Of a stretch of DNA of 64,000 bases, positions 1-8,155 are shown piece after piece. Position numbers and translations under genes: made by a program. The notes beneath the pieces were generated by a model. That model was not told where the DNA came from. It did no database searches and was given only the letters and a program-made list of their open reading frames with translations. Origin of the DNA: Inquilinus limosus DSM 16000 (lineage in GTDB: Bacteria; Pseudomonadota; Alphaproteobacteria; DSM-16000; Inquilinaceae); NCBI RefSeq assembly GCF_000423185.1, contig NZ_AUHM01000002.1:491320-555319 (forward strand). Reading direction: 5' to 3'. The first letter of the stretch is position 1. The number at the start of each line of letters is the position of its first letter.

Positions 1-40
1 CCGGGTCGAGAAGCTGCACGCGCTGGAGCGGGAGGGCTGA
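1..40 (+). CDS. 3' end of an upstream gene (partial)
   Basis: An open frame entering from the left edge ends with the residues RVEKLHALEREG and a TGA at 38-40, three bases before the next start codon. The tight spacing suggests it is the previous gene of the same operon. Twelve residues are too few to assign a family. Confidence 0.5.
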   Translation, partial: RVEKLHALEREG

Positions 41-43
41 GCC

Positions 44-946
44 ATGGCGGAGCCCCGTCACACGGTCGGCTTCATCGGCCTCGGCACCATGGGCCGCGAG
101 ATGGCAGCCAACCTGCTGCGCGCCGGCCATGAGGTGCGCGCCTATGACGTGCTGTCGGCGGCGGTCGAGGCCCTGGCGGCGCAGGGCGCCGTCCCCGCCG
201 CCGGCGTGGCCGAGGCGGCCGAGGACGCCGACCTCGTCGTCACCATGCTGCCCGACACGCCGCAGGTGGAGGAGGTCGTATACGGCCCGGGCGGGCTGCT
301 GGCGGCGCCGCCGCGCGGCCGGCTGGTGGTCGACATGAGCACGATCTCGCCGCAGGCGGTGCGGCGGATGCAGGCCGACCTCGCCGCGGCGGGGATCGAT
401 TTCCTCGACGCCCCGGTCTCCGGCGGACCGCAGGGCGCCCGTGCCGCCGTCCTGACGATCATGGTCGGCGGCGCACGCGCGGCTTTCGACCGGGCGCTGC
501 CGGTCCTGCGCGGCATGGGCACCACCATCACCCATGTCGGCGACAGCGGCGCCGGCCAGACGGTGAAGCTGTGCAACCAGCTGATCTGCGGCATCAACCT
601 GCAGGCGATCTGCGAGGCGCTGGCGCTGGGCCGCGCCTGCGGCGTCGACCTGGCGCAGATGCGCGAGGTGCTGCTCGGCGGCTCCGCCGCCTCCTGGATG
701 CTGGACAAGCTCGGCCCCGCGATGATCGCCGGCGACGCCGGGGCGGGATTCCGCATCGACCTGATGCTGAAGGATCTGCGCCTGGTGCAGGAGCTGGCCT
801 TCGGCAAGGCGGTGCCGCTGCCCGCCACGGCGCTGGTCACCAGCCAGTATCTCGACGCCCGGGCCCATGGCGAGGGCGGCAACGGCAACCAGGCCCTGTT
901 CCGGGTCTACGACCGCATGACCGGGCAGTCCCCGAACGCCGGATAG
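44..946 (+). CDS. NAD(P)-dependent beta-hydroxyacid dehydrogenase (3-hydroxyisobutyrate dehydrogenase family)
   Basis: The 300-residue protein has the family's usual length. An N-terminal Rossmann motif GFIGLGTMG (about residues 9-17) is followed by the substrate-binding signature DAPVSGGPQGA (about 126-136) and GAGQTVKLCNQ (about 171), which carries the catalytic lysine. The family oxidises or reduces beta-hydroxyacids such as 3-hydroxyisobutyrate, tartronate semialdehyde or sulfolactaldehyde; the sequence does not fix the substrate. It is cytosolic. The stop is 12 bases before the first permease of an amino-acid-type ABC importer, so it probably acts on the imported compound or a product of it. 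Confidence 0.88.
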   Translation: MAEPRHTVGFIGLGTMGREMAANLLRAGHEVRAYDVLSAAVEALAAQGAVPAAGVAEAAEDADLVVTMLPDTPQVEEVVYGPGGLLAAPPRGRLVVDMSTISPQAVRRMQADLAAAGIDFLDAPVSGGPQGARAAVLTIMVGGARAAFDRALPVLRGMGTTITHVGDSGAGQTVKLCNQLICGINLQAICEALALGRACGVDLAQMREVLLGGSAASWMLDKLGPAMIAGDAGAGFRIDLMLKDLRLVQELAFGKAVPLPATALVTSQYLDARAHGEGGNGNQALFRVYDRMTGQSPNAG

Positions 947-958
947 AGGAGCCGGGCG

Positions 959-1642
959 ATGGGCGTCACCCTCGATTTCTCCGTCGTGCTCGAGCGCTGG
1001 CCGATGTTCCTGGACGGCGCCTGGCTGACCATCCGCCTCGCCGTCGCCTCGACGGTGCTGGGCTTCACGCTCGGCACGCTGTGCGCGATCGGCCGGCGCG
1101 ACGGGACGGCCTGGGTGTCGCGGCTGTGCGGCGCCTATGTCGAGGCGATCCGGAACACGCCCTTCCTCGTCCAGATCTTCGTCGTCTATTTCGGCCTGTC
1201 CAGCCTGGGCCTGTCGCTTTCGGCGGTCGCCGTCGCCGTGATCGCGCTGACCATCAATGTCGGCGCCTACACCGCCGAGATCATGCGCGCCGGCTTCGAC
1301 TCCATCCACAAGGGGCAGATCGAGGCCGGGGAATGCCTCGGGCTGTCGCGGGTGCAGATCTACTGGCATGTGGTGCTGCGCCCGGCGATGGAGCGGGTCT
1401 ATCCCGCCCTGACCAGCCAGTTCGTGCTGCTGATGCTGGCCTCCTCCGTCGTCTCGCAGATCTCGGCCGAGGAGCTGACGGCGGTCGCCAACTTCATCCA
1501 GTCCGACACCTACCGCGCCTTCGAGACCTACATCATCGTCGCGGCGCTGTACCTGGCGCTCTCGCTGCTGATGCGGGCCGGCTTCTGGGGGCTGGGCCTC
1601 GTCCTCTTCCCGCGCCGCCGCCGGCTCGGCACGCCGCTCTGA
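959..1642 (+). CDS. Polar amino acid-type ABC transporter permease (HisM/GlnP family), first subunit
   Basis: This 227-residue inner-membrane protein has several hydrophobic helices and the EAA-type loop of the His/Glu/Gln importer family (EAGECLGLSRVQIYWHVVLRPAM, about residues 121-143), which contacts the ATPase. It follows the dehydrogenase by 12 bases and is followed after 14 bases by a second, paralogous permease, so the pair probably forms a heterodimeric channel. The next genes are the ATPase and the periplasmic binding protein of the same system. The substrate is not deducible beyond a polar amino acid or related small molecule. Confidence 0.92.
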   Translation: MGVTLDFSVVLERWPMFLDGAWLTIRLAVASTVLGFTLGTLCAIGRRDGTAWVSRLCGAYVEAIRNTPFLVQIFVVYFGLSSLGLSLSAVAVAVIALTINVGAYTAEIMRAGFDSIHKGQIEAGECLGLSRVQIYWHVVLRPAMERVYPALTSQFVLLMLASSVVSQISAEELTAVANFIQSDTYRAFETYIIVAALYLALSLLMRAGFWGLGLVLFPRRRRLGTPL

Positions 1643-1656
1643 CCGGGAGGACAGCC

Positions 1657-2328
1657 ATGCAGCCCGGCCTCAACCTGAACCATCTCGACTTCCTGCTGCA
1701 GGGCGCGGTCTGGACCCTGGCCCTGTCGCTGATGGCTTTCCTCGGCGGCGGCCTGGCCGGCTTCGGGGTCGCGCTCGGCCGCATCTCCGCCAGCCTCCTC
1801 ATCCGCGGCGCCGTCGGCTTCTATGTGCAGCTGGTCCAGGGCACACCGCTTCTGGTGCTGCTGTTCCTGACCTATTTCGGGCTGCCGACGATCGGGGTCG
1901 AGGTGCCGCCGCTGCTCGCCGCCGGCGCGTCGCTGACCATCTATGTCAGCGCCTATCTCGGCGAGATCTGGCGCGGCTGCCTCGAAGCCGTGCCCAAGCC
2001 GCAATGGGAGGCGGCGGAGTGCCTGGCGCTGAGCCGCCCCCAGCGGCTGTTCAAGGTGATCCTGCCGCAGGCGGTCCGCATCGCCACGCCGCCGACCGTC
2101 GGCTTCATGGTGCAGATCATCAAGAACACCTCGCTGGCCTCGGTCGTCGGCTTCGTCGAGCTGGCCCGGGCCGGGCAGATCATCAACAACTCCATTTTCC
2201 AGCCCTTCGCGATCTACATGGTGATCGCGGTCCTCTACTTCGCCATGTGCTACCCGATCTCGCTCCTGAGCCGGAGGCTGGAGCGCCGGACGGGCTTCAT
2301 GCCGCGGCTGAAGCCCGCCCTGGCCTAG
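1657..2328 (+). CDS. Polar amino acid-type ABC transporter permease, second subunit
   Basis: The 223-residue membrane protein is paralogous to the preceding gene, with an EAA-type loop AAECLALSRPQRLFKVILPQAVR (about residues 117-139). The start at 1657 was chosen over a much longer in-frame opening because GGGAGG lies just upstream and the N-terminus MQPGLNLNHLDFLLQGAVWTL is typical of the family. It is expected to pair with the 959-1642 product. Confidence 0.92.
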   Translation: MQPGLNLNHLDFLLQGAVWTLALSLMAFLGGGLAGFGVALGRISASLLIRGAVGFYVQLVQGTPLLVLLFLTYFGLPTIGVEVPPLLAAGASLTIYVSAYLGEIWRGCLEAVPKPQWEAAECLALSRPQRLFKVILPQAVRIATPPTVGFMVQIIKNTSLASVVGFVELARAGQIINNSIFQPFAIYMVIAVLYFAMCYPISLLSRRLERRTGFMPRLKPALA

Positions 2329-2376
2329 CGCGGCCGTCAGGGCCGTGTCCCAAGAACACGCAAGGGAGAGAACGCC

Positions 2377-3105
2377 ATGACGGCGATGGTGACGCTGCAG
2401 AACGTGCGCAAGAGCTTCGGCGCCCTGACCGTGCTCGACGGCGTGTCCTTCACCGTCGGCAAGGGCCAGGTCACCGCCCTGATCGGCCGCAGCGGTTCGG
2501 GGAAGAGCACGGCGCTGCGCTGCATCGACCGGCTGGAGACGATCGACGGCGGCGAGATCACGGTCTGCGACCACAGGGTCAGCGACCCGGAGATCGACCT
2601 GCGCCGCCTGCGGCTTGACGTCGGCATCGTGTTCCAGAGCTACAACCTGTTCCCGCATCTGACCATCGAGCAGAACATCACCCTGGCGCCGGTCTCGGTG
2701 AAGAAGGTGCCGCGGGCCGAGGCCCGCGCCCTGGCCCGCGGCGTGCTCGACCAGGTCGGCCTCGGCGAAAAGGCCGACGCCTATCCCGAGCAGTTGTCGG
2801 GCGGCCAGCAGCAGCGCGCGGCGATCGCCCGGTCGCTGGCGATGCAGCCCAAGGTGATGCTGTTCGACGAGGTCACCTCGGCCCTCGACCCCGAGCTGAA
2901 GGGCGAGGTGCTGAAGGTGATGGAGGATCTCGCCGCCCGCGGCATGACCATGATCATGGTCACCCATGAGATGGGCTTCGCCCGCCGGGTGGCGGACCGG
3001 ATCGTCTTCATGCATCGCGGCCGGGTGCACGAGCAGGGGCCGGCCGAAATCCTGACCCGCCCCGAAACGCCGGAGCTGCAGCAGTTCGTCGCCAACGAGC
3101 TCTGA
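2377..3105 (+). CDS. Amino acid-type ABC transporter ATP-binding protein (GlnQ/HisP family)
   Basis: The 242-residue ATPase shows Walker A GRSGSGKST (about residues 38-46), signature LSGGQQQR, Walker B VMLFDEVTSALDP and the switch histidine in MVTHEMGF. Length and sequence fit the GlnQ/HisP group, which powers the two upstream permeases. A good ribosome site (AAGGGAGAG) precedes the start. The 48-base gap after the second permease is the largest so far but still fits one operon. Confidence 0.94.
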   Translation: MTAMVTLQNVRKSFGALTVLDGVSFTVGKGQVTALIGRSGSGKSTALRCIDRLETIDGGEITVCDHRVSDPEIDLRRLRLDVGIVFQSYNLFPHLTIEQNITLAPVSVKKVPRAEARALARGVLDQVGLGEKADAYPEQLSGGQQQRAAIARSLAMQPKVMLFDEVTSALDPELKGEVLKVMEDLAARGMTMIMVTHEMGFARRVADRIVFMHRGRVHEQGPAEILTRPETPELQQFVANEL

Positions 3106-3151
3106 CCTTCGGCGCGCAACCAGAACATCCGCAAACAAGGAGGAGACGCAG

Positions 3152-3949
3152 ATGAAGCCGACCATCCGCTGGAGCCGAGCCCTGGTCCTGGCCTTCGCCC
3201 TGAGCCTCGGCGCCCTGAGCGCCCGGGCCGACCTGCTGGACGACATCATGGCGGCCAAGAAGATCCGGGTCGCGACCGACCTCGCCATCCCGCCCTCGGG
3301 CATGATCGACGGCCAGATGAAGCCGGTCGGGTCCGACGTCGAGACCGCGCAGCTTCTGGCCCAGGACTGGGGACTGGAGCTGGAGTTCGTCCAGACCACG
3401 GGCGCCACCCGCATCCCGAACGTCCAGACCGGCAAGGCCGACATCATCATCTCGACCCTGTCGGTCACGCCGGAGCGGGCGAAGGTGATCGACTTCTCGA
3501 AGCCCTATGCCGCGCTGCAATCGGTGATCGGCGCTCCGGCCGACGCACCGATCAAGGACTGGGCGGACCTGCAGGGCAAGACGGTGACCGTCACCCGCGG
3601 CACCACCCAGGACACGGAGCTGACCAAGCTGGCGTCGGAGAAGGGCTTCCAGGTCGTGCGCTACGACGACGACGCGACCATGGTGACCGCGGCCGTGTCC
3701 GGCCAGGCCCAGATCGTCGCCACCTCGGCGACGCTGGTGAACCAGATCCGGCAGAAGAACCCGGACCGCGCCTTCGAGCCGAAATTCCTGATCCGGACCT
3801 TCGATCTCGCCATCGGGCTGCGCAAGGACGAGCCGCGCCTGATGGAAAAGCTGAACGAATGGGTCGCGGCCAATCTGAAGAACCGCAAGCTGAACGACAT
3901 CTACCAGAAGTACCACGGCACGCCGCTGCCGGAGGCGATGCTGCAATAG
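3152..3949 (+). CDS. Periplasmic substrate-binding protein of the amino acid-type ABC importer (family 3)
   Basis: The 265-residue protein begins with a signal peptide (positive start, hydrophobic stretch, cleavage after SARA around residue 25). It carries the family-3 layout: KKIRVATDLAIPPSGMID near the N-terminus, then a DIIISTLSVTPERAKVIDFSKPY segment typical of glutamine/histidine/cystine-type binding proteins. AAGGAGGAG precedes the start. It completes a four-gene importer. The opine, octopine and cystine groups share this architecture, so ligand assignment is not possible from sequence alone. Confidence 0.9.
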   Translation: MKPTIRWSRALVLAFALSLGALSARADLLDDIMAAKKIRVATDLAIPPSGMIDGQMKPVGSDVETAQLLAQDWGLELEFVQTTGATRIPNVQTGKADIIISTLSVTPERAKVIDFSKPYAALQSVIGAPADAPIKDWADLQGKTVTVTRGTTQDTELTKLASEKGFQVVRYDDDATMVTAAVSGQAQIVATSATLVNQIRQKNPDRAFEPKFLIRTFDLAIGLRKDEPRLMEKLNEWVAANLKNRKLNDIYQKYHGTPLPEAMLQ

Positions 3950-4102
3950 GGCCGGCCGGGGCCTCTCCGGACGTCTTGACCCGGCGTCGAAGGACAGACA
4001 TCCTATCCTGACCTGCCCCCAGCCGGTACCCAGCCCGGCCCGACCACGCCAGAGCGACCGGCTCGAGGCGGGGATGGCAGGACCGAGAGGTCACGACCCC
4101 AA

Positions 4103-4945
4103 ATGCATGCATCGTGGTTCCGGACGACGGCCCTGGCCGTCGCCACGGCGAGCGTCCTTGCGGCCTTTTCCGCGAGCGCCCTGGCCTTCACCAAGCCGCC
4201 CGCGAACGGGCAGTTCGACTACCAGATCGGCGGGGCCTACGCCGCCGCGTCCGGCGTCGCCATCGTCGACCGCGACCGGCTGGCGGCGCCGGCCCCGGGC
4301 AAGTATTCGATCTGCTACGTGAACGCCTTCCAGACCCAGCCCGCCGATGCGCGGTGGTGGACCCAGAACCATTCCAACCTGCTGGTCAAGAAGGACGGCA
4401 GATACGTGATCGATCCGGAGTGGCCGGACGAATACATCCTCGACACCTCCACGGCGGCCAAGCGCACCGCGCTGATGGCGATCATCGGGCCGTGGATCGA
4501 CAAATGCGCGGCCGACGGGTTCAAGGCGGTCGAGCCGGACAACCTCGATTCCTGGACGCGCTCGAAGGGCGTGCTGACCCAGGCCAGCAACACCGCTTTC
4601 GCCAAGCTGCTGGTCCAGCGCGCCCATGCCGCCAACCTGGCGATCGCGCAGAAGAACGCGGCCGAGCTGGCCCCGATCGGCATCTCCCAGATCGGCTTCG
4701 ACTTCGCGATCGCCGAGGAATGCCAGGTGTGGTCGGAATGCGAGGCCTACACCGACGTCTACGGCAACCAAGTCTACGAGATCGAGTACAACGACAACGA
4801 CCGGGATGCCGACGGCAACCCGGTCGACCCGATCGAGTTCTTCAACGCCGCGTGCCGGGCGCGCGGCAGCAAGATCTCGATCATCTATCGCGACCGCGAC
4901 GTGGTCCCGGCCGGGGACGAAGACTACGAGTACAAATGGTGCTGA
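4103..4945 (+). CDS. Secreted GH114 family protein (endo-alpha-1,4-polygalactosaminidase-like)
   Basis: The 280-residue protein has a clear signal peptide (MHASWFRTTALAVATASVLAAFSASALA). The mature part resembles the GH114/TM1410 TIM-barrel family: a YQIGG strand, SICYVNAFQT, WPDEYILDTS, a KAVEPDNLDSW segment with closely spaced acidic residues expected in the active site, and DFAIAEECQ. Known members cleave galactosamine-containing exopolysaccharide. It is monocistronic: 153 bases separate it from the ABC operon and a palindromic repeat follows. The family call is firm; the polysaccharide substrate is inferred. Confidence 0.82.
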   Translation: MHASWFRTTALAVATASVLAAFSASALAFTKPPANGQFDYQIGGAYAAASGVAIVDRDRLAAPAPGKYSICYVNAFQTQPADARWWTQNHSNLLVKKDGRYVIDPEWPDEYILDTSTAAKRTALMAIIGPWIDKCAADGFKAVEPDNLDSWTRSKGVLTQASNTAFAKLLVQRAHAANLAIAQKNAAELAPIGISQIGFDFAIAEECQVWSECEAYTDVYGNQVYEIEYNDNDRDADGNPVDPIEFFNAACRARGSKISIIYRDRDVVPAGDEDYEYKWC

Positions 4946-4976
4946 GGGGCTGACACCGGCGAGCCAAAGAAGGGAT

Positions 4977-5062
4977 CGTCATTGCGAGCGCAGCGAAGCA
5001 ATCCAGGGCCGCAAGAGCTGAGGCATGGATTGCTTCGTCGGCTTCGCCTCCTCGCAATGACG
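4977..5062. repeat. Palindromic intergenic repeat (REP-like)
   Basis: Outer arms CGTCATTGCGAG (4977-4988) and CTCGCAATGACG (5051-5062) are perfect reverse complements. An inner pair, GCGAAGCAATCCA at 4993-5005 against TGGATTGCTTCG at 5026-5037, adds a second stem. The CATTGCGAGCG...GAAGCAATCCA motif is a widespread bacterial intergenic palindrome. It sits between convergent genes and could also act as a transcription stop or mRNA-stabilising structure. Confidence 0.85.
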
Positions 5063-5148
5063 GTTCTTTGCCGGCGAGGATGAAGACAAGTCACGGGCTC
5101 GCAGACATGAGCCGCCAGCGGAGGCGGCCGACCGCCGCCCCGCATCTC

Positions 5149-5919
5149 CTATCGCGGCCGCAGCCGGAAGTCGTGGCCTTCCGGCAGGGTCTGGCCGCCG
5201 TCGACGACGATGGTGGTGCCGGTGATGTAGGCGGCGTCGTCCGAGGCCAGGAAGGCCACCGCCGCGGCGACGTCGCGCGGCGTGCCGAGCCGGCCCAAAG
5301 GCACCGCCCGTTCCATCATCGCGATGAACTCGGCGCTGCGGTGCTGCTGCATCCCTTCGGTCAGGATGTTGCCCGGCTCCACCCCGTTGACGGTGATGCC
5401 CCAACCCGAGAACTCCAGCGCCGCGGATTTCAGGAAGCCGTTGATGCCGGCCTTGGTCGCGGCGTAGTGGCCGTGGCCCGGGCTGGTCACGCGCGGGCCG
5501 GTGATCGAGGAGGTGAAGATCATCCGGCCGCCGCCCGCCTGCCGCATCGCCGGCAGCGCGGCGCGGGCGGCGAGATAGGTGCCGCGGAGGTTGACCGCCA
5601 TCACCCGGTCCCACTCCTCGGGCTCGATGTCCTCGATCAGCGTCCAGGGATAGATCGCTGCGTTCTGCACCAGGATGTCGAGCCGGCCGAAGCCGTCGAC
5701 CGCCGCCGCCACGATCGCGTCGGCATCCGCCTTCCGGCTGATGTCGGTGGCGACGAAGCGGCCGCCCAGCCGCGCCGCCGTCGCCGCTCCGGCTTCGGCC
5801 TCGGTGTCGCCGATCACCAGCCGCGCCCCCTCCTCCGCCAGCCGCTCGGCGATGGCGGCGCCGATGCCCCGCGCCGCCCCGATCACGACGGCGACGCGCC
5901 CTTCCAATCTTCCCGGCAT
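5149..5919 (-). CDS. Short-chain dehydrogenase/reductase (SDR family)
   Basis: A classical SDR of 256 residues: cofactor motif GAARGIG near the N-terminus, NAA motif in VQNAAIYP, catalytic Ser in TSSITGP, and YAATKAG (YxxxK). Near the end IVVDGGQTLPE is the usual C-terminal signature. The ATG at 5919 is preferred over the longer opening to 5961 because it starts directly at MPGRLEGRVAVV, has a purine-rich ribosome site, and lies 13 bases after the upstream GH4 gene. It is the last gene of the sugar operon and probably oxidises a sugar or sugar acid. Confidence 0.9.
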   Translation of the reverse strand: MPGRLEGRVAVVIGAARGIGAAIAERLAEEGARLVIGDTEAEAGAATAARLGGRFVATDISRKADADAIVAAAVDGFGRLDILVQNAAIYPWTLIEDIEPEEWDRVMAVNLRGTYLAARAALPAMRQAGGGRMIFTSSITGPRVTSPGHGHYAATKAGINGFLKSAALEFSGWGITVNGVEPGNILTEGMQQHRSAEFIAMMERAVPLGRLGTPRDVAAAVAFLASDDAAYITGTTIVVDGGQTLPEGHDFRLRPR

Positions 5920-5932
5920 TCCCGGTCCCTTC

Positions 5933-7252
5933 TCAGTGATAGCGCGGCAGCAGGTCGCCATGCGCCTCGATCAGATCGTCCACCAGTCGCCAGATCTCGT
6001 CGAGGGACAGCTCCGCCGCGGTGTGCGGGTCCAGCATCGCGGCGTGCCGGATGGCGTCCTTGCGCCTGGTCAGCGCGGCTTCGACCACCAGCTGCTGGAC
6101 ATTGATCGACAGGCGCATGATCCCGGCCAGATGGGCCGGGATGCGGCCGATCCGGATCGGCTGCACGCCGTTGCGGTCGACATGGCACGGCACCTCCACC
6201 ACCGCGGCGTCCGGCAGATCAGCGATCAGCCCGTCGTTGCGGACATTGCCGTAGATCAGGTTGTGCCGGCCGGTGACCATCGCGTGCACGATGCCGGCCG
6301 CATATTCGTTGCTGCGGCGGACCGGGATCGGCTTGTCGTCGGCCTCCAGCCCGGCGCGCAGCGCCTGCCATTCGGCGATCAGCGCCTCGCAGCGCCGCGG
6401 ATACTCGTCGAGCGGCACCTCGTACCGGTCCAGCAGGTCCTCGCGGCCGGCCTTGATGAACCAGGGGTTGTACTCGGCGAAATGGATGCTGGATTCGGTG
6501 ACGAAATGCCCGGTCCGACGCAGCATGTCGAAGCGCACCGCCTCGCCCGCCGGCACCGCCCCGGCTTCCGCCAGCGCCTTCAACCGCGGATACAGGTCCT
6601 CGCGCCCGCCATCGGGCAGCCGCTTCTCGAATTTCAGGAAATACGCGACGTGGTTGATGCCGGCGCAGAGGTAGTCGAGGGTTTCCGGCGCCTCGCCCAG
6701 CCAGCGCGCCATGTCGGAAGAGGTCTCCTGCACGCTGTGGCAGAGGCCGACCGACCGGATGTCCGGCGCCGCCTCGGTGATCGCCCAGCAGTTCATCGCC
6801 ATCGGGTTGACGTAGTTCATCAGGAGCGCGTCCGGGCAGACCGCGCGCATGTCCTCGCAGATCTCCAGCAGCACCGGGATGGTGCGCAAGGCCCGGAAGA
6901 TGCCGCCGATGCCCAGCGTGTCGCCGATGGTCTGGCGCAGGCCGTAGCGCTTCGGGATCTCGAAATCCGTCACCGTCGCCGGCCGGTAGCCGCCGACCTG
7001 CATCATCAGGATGACGAAATCGGCCCCGGCCATGGCCTGGCGCCGGTCCAGCGAGGCCTCGACCCGGAGGTTATCCAGCCCCAGGGCCTGGCCGATGCGG
7101 CGGGCGACGATGGCGGAGGTGTTCAGCCGCTCGCCGTCGATGTCGTGCAGGGCGACGACGCTGTCGGCCAGGTCCGGCTGGCTGAGGATGTCGCCGATGA
7201 TCGACTGGGCGAAGACGGTGCTGCCCGCACCGATGAGGCAGATCTTGGGCAT
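5933..7252 (-). CDS. GH4 family alpha-galactosidase/alpha-glucosidase-like glycosidase (MelA type)
   Basis: The 439-residue protein starts with an NAD-binding motif KICLIGAGSTVF and has GH4 hallmarks: DIDGERLN, NYVNPMAMNCW, the metal-ligand Cys/His region GLCHSVQ and GINHVAYFL. GH4 enzymes use NAD and Mn by an oxidation-elimination mechanism and act on imported glycosides. The CHS motif favours the alpha-galactosidase/alpha-glucosidase/alpha-glucuronidase branch over 6-phospho-beta-glucosidases. The adjacent non-PTS sugar ABC importer also argues for an unphosphorylated substrate. The SDR gene follows after 13 bases. Confidence 0.88.
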   Translation of the reverse strand: MPKICLIGAGSTVFAQSIIGDILSQPDLADSVVALHDIDGERLNTSAIVARRIGQALGLDNLRVEASLDRRQAMAGADFVILMMQVGGYRPATVTDFEIPKRYGLRQTIGDTLGIGGIFRALRTIPVLLEICEDMRAVCPDALLMNYVNPMAMNCWAITEAAPDIRSVGLCHSVQETSSDMARWLGEAPETLDYLCAGINHVAYFLKFEKRLPDGGREDLYPRLKALAEAGAVPAGEAVRFDMLRRTGHFVTESSIHFAEYNPWFIKAGREDLLDRYEVPLDEYPRRCEALIAEWQALRAGLEADDKPIPVRRSNEYAAGIVHAMVTGRHNLIYGNVRNDGLIADLPDAAVVEVPCHVDRNGVQPIRIGRIPAHLAGIMRLSINVQQLVVEAALTRRKDAIRHAAMLDPHTAAELSLDEIWRLVDDLIEAHGDLLPRYH

Positions 7253-7285
7253 GATGGGTCTTTCGTGGAGACGGTCGGGGTTGGG

Positions 7286-8155
7286 CTATTTCAGGCCGGA
7301 CAGCGCCATGCCTTCGATGAAGTGCCGCTGGGCCAGGCTGAAGGCGATCAGGATCGGGGCGATGCTGACCAGGACGGCCGCCATCATCACGGTCCATTGC
7401 GCCGCGTATTGCTGCTGCATCAGCGCCAGCCCGACCGGCAGCGTCGTCTTCTCCAGGTCGCTCGGCAGGTAGATCAGGGCGCTGAACAGGTCGTTCCAGG
7501 AGCTGAGGAAGGCGAAGATCGCCAGCGCCGCCAGGGCCGGCCGGGCCAGCGGCAGGTAGATCCGCCACCAGATCGTCAGCAGTGACGCGCCGTCCATGCG
7601 CGCGGCCTCGGCCAGCTCGATCGGGATGGTCAGGAAGTACTGGCGCAGCAGGAAGCAGCCGAAGGCGCCGCCCAGGAAGCCGGGCAGGTACAGTGGCGCC
7701 TGGGTGCCGTAGAGGCCGAGGAACTTGAAGATCACGAATTGCGGGATCGAGGCCATCTGCGCCGGGATCATCAGCGTCACCAGGAGGGCCACGAACAGCA
7801 CCTGCCGGCCGGGGAAGCGGACCACGGCGAAGACGAAGGCGCCCATCGAGCAGGTGAGGAGCTGCCCGAAGGTGGAGATGGCGGCGACCTTCAGGCTGTT
7901 CCACAGCAGGCCGTCGAAGGGGATGATCCGCCACAGCGTCAGGTAGTTCTCGACGGTCGGGCGCGGCGGGATCAGGGCATGGCCGAACTGGTCGGCCGGC
8001 AGCTTCAGCGAGGTCGAGACCATCCAGGCGAAGGGCCCGACCATCAGCACGGCGCCGGCGATCAGCACGGCATAGGCCAGGGCGTCGACGCCGAGGCGCA
8101 GGGTGCGGGGACGGGTGGTGCGGGCGCGGGGGGCGACGGTGGAGGCGGCGGTCAT
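7286..8155 (-). CDS. Carbohydrate ABC transporter permease (MalG type)
   Basis: A membrane protein of about 289 residues with the CUT1-family EAA loop ELAEAARMDGASLLTIWWRIYLPLARPAL (roughly residues 192-220). It is the inner-membrane partner of the next gene upstream in transcription. ATG at 8155 forms a TGATG junction with that gene's stop; a GTG one codon earlier is also possible. The C-terminus (RHFIEGMALSGLK) is typical of MalG-like subunits. Confidence 0.92.
   Translation of the reverse strand: MTAASTVAPRARTTRPRTLRLGVDALAYAVLIAGAVLMVGPFAWMVSTSLKLPADQFGHALIPPRPTVENYLTLWRIIPFDGLLWNSLKVAAISTFGQLLTCSMGAFVFAVVRFPGRQVLFVALLVTLMIPAQMASIPQFVIFKFLGLYGTQAPLYLPGFLGGAFGCFLLRQYFLTIPIELAEAARMDGASLLTIWWRIYLPLARPALAALAIFAFLSSWNDLFSALIYLPSDLEKTTLPVGLALMQQQYAAQWTVMMAAVLVSIAPILIAFSLAQRHFIEGMALSGLK

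Noticed and set aside
1528-3468. A 646-residue open frame antisense to the amino-acid ABC genes
   Set aside because: It crosses permease, ATPase and binding-protein genes and has shadow composition; the plus strand explains the region fully.
3976-4009. TTGACC with TATCCT as a promoter for the GH114 gene
   Set aside because: The spacing is 22 bases, and the 17-base alternative (CATCCT) is a poor -10 match. Not strong enough to list.
4977-5062. CRISPR-like repeat
   Set aside because: Only one palindromic unit with no spacers or cas genes; it is a REP-type element.
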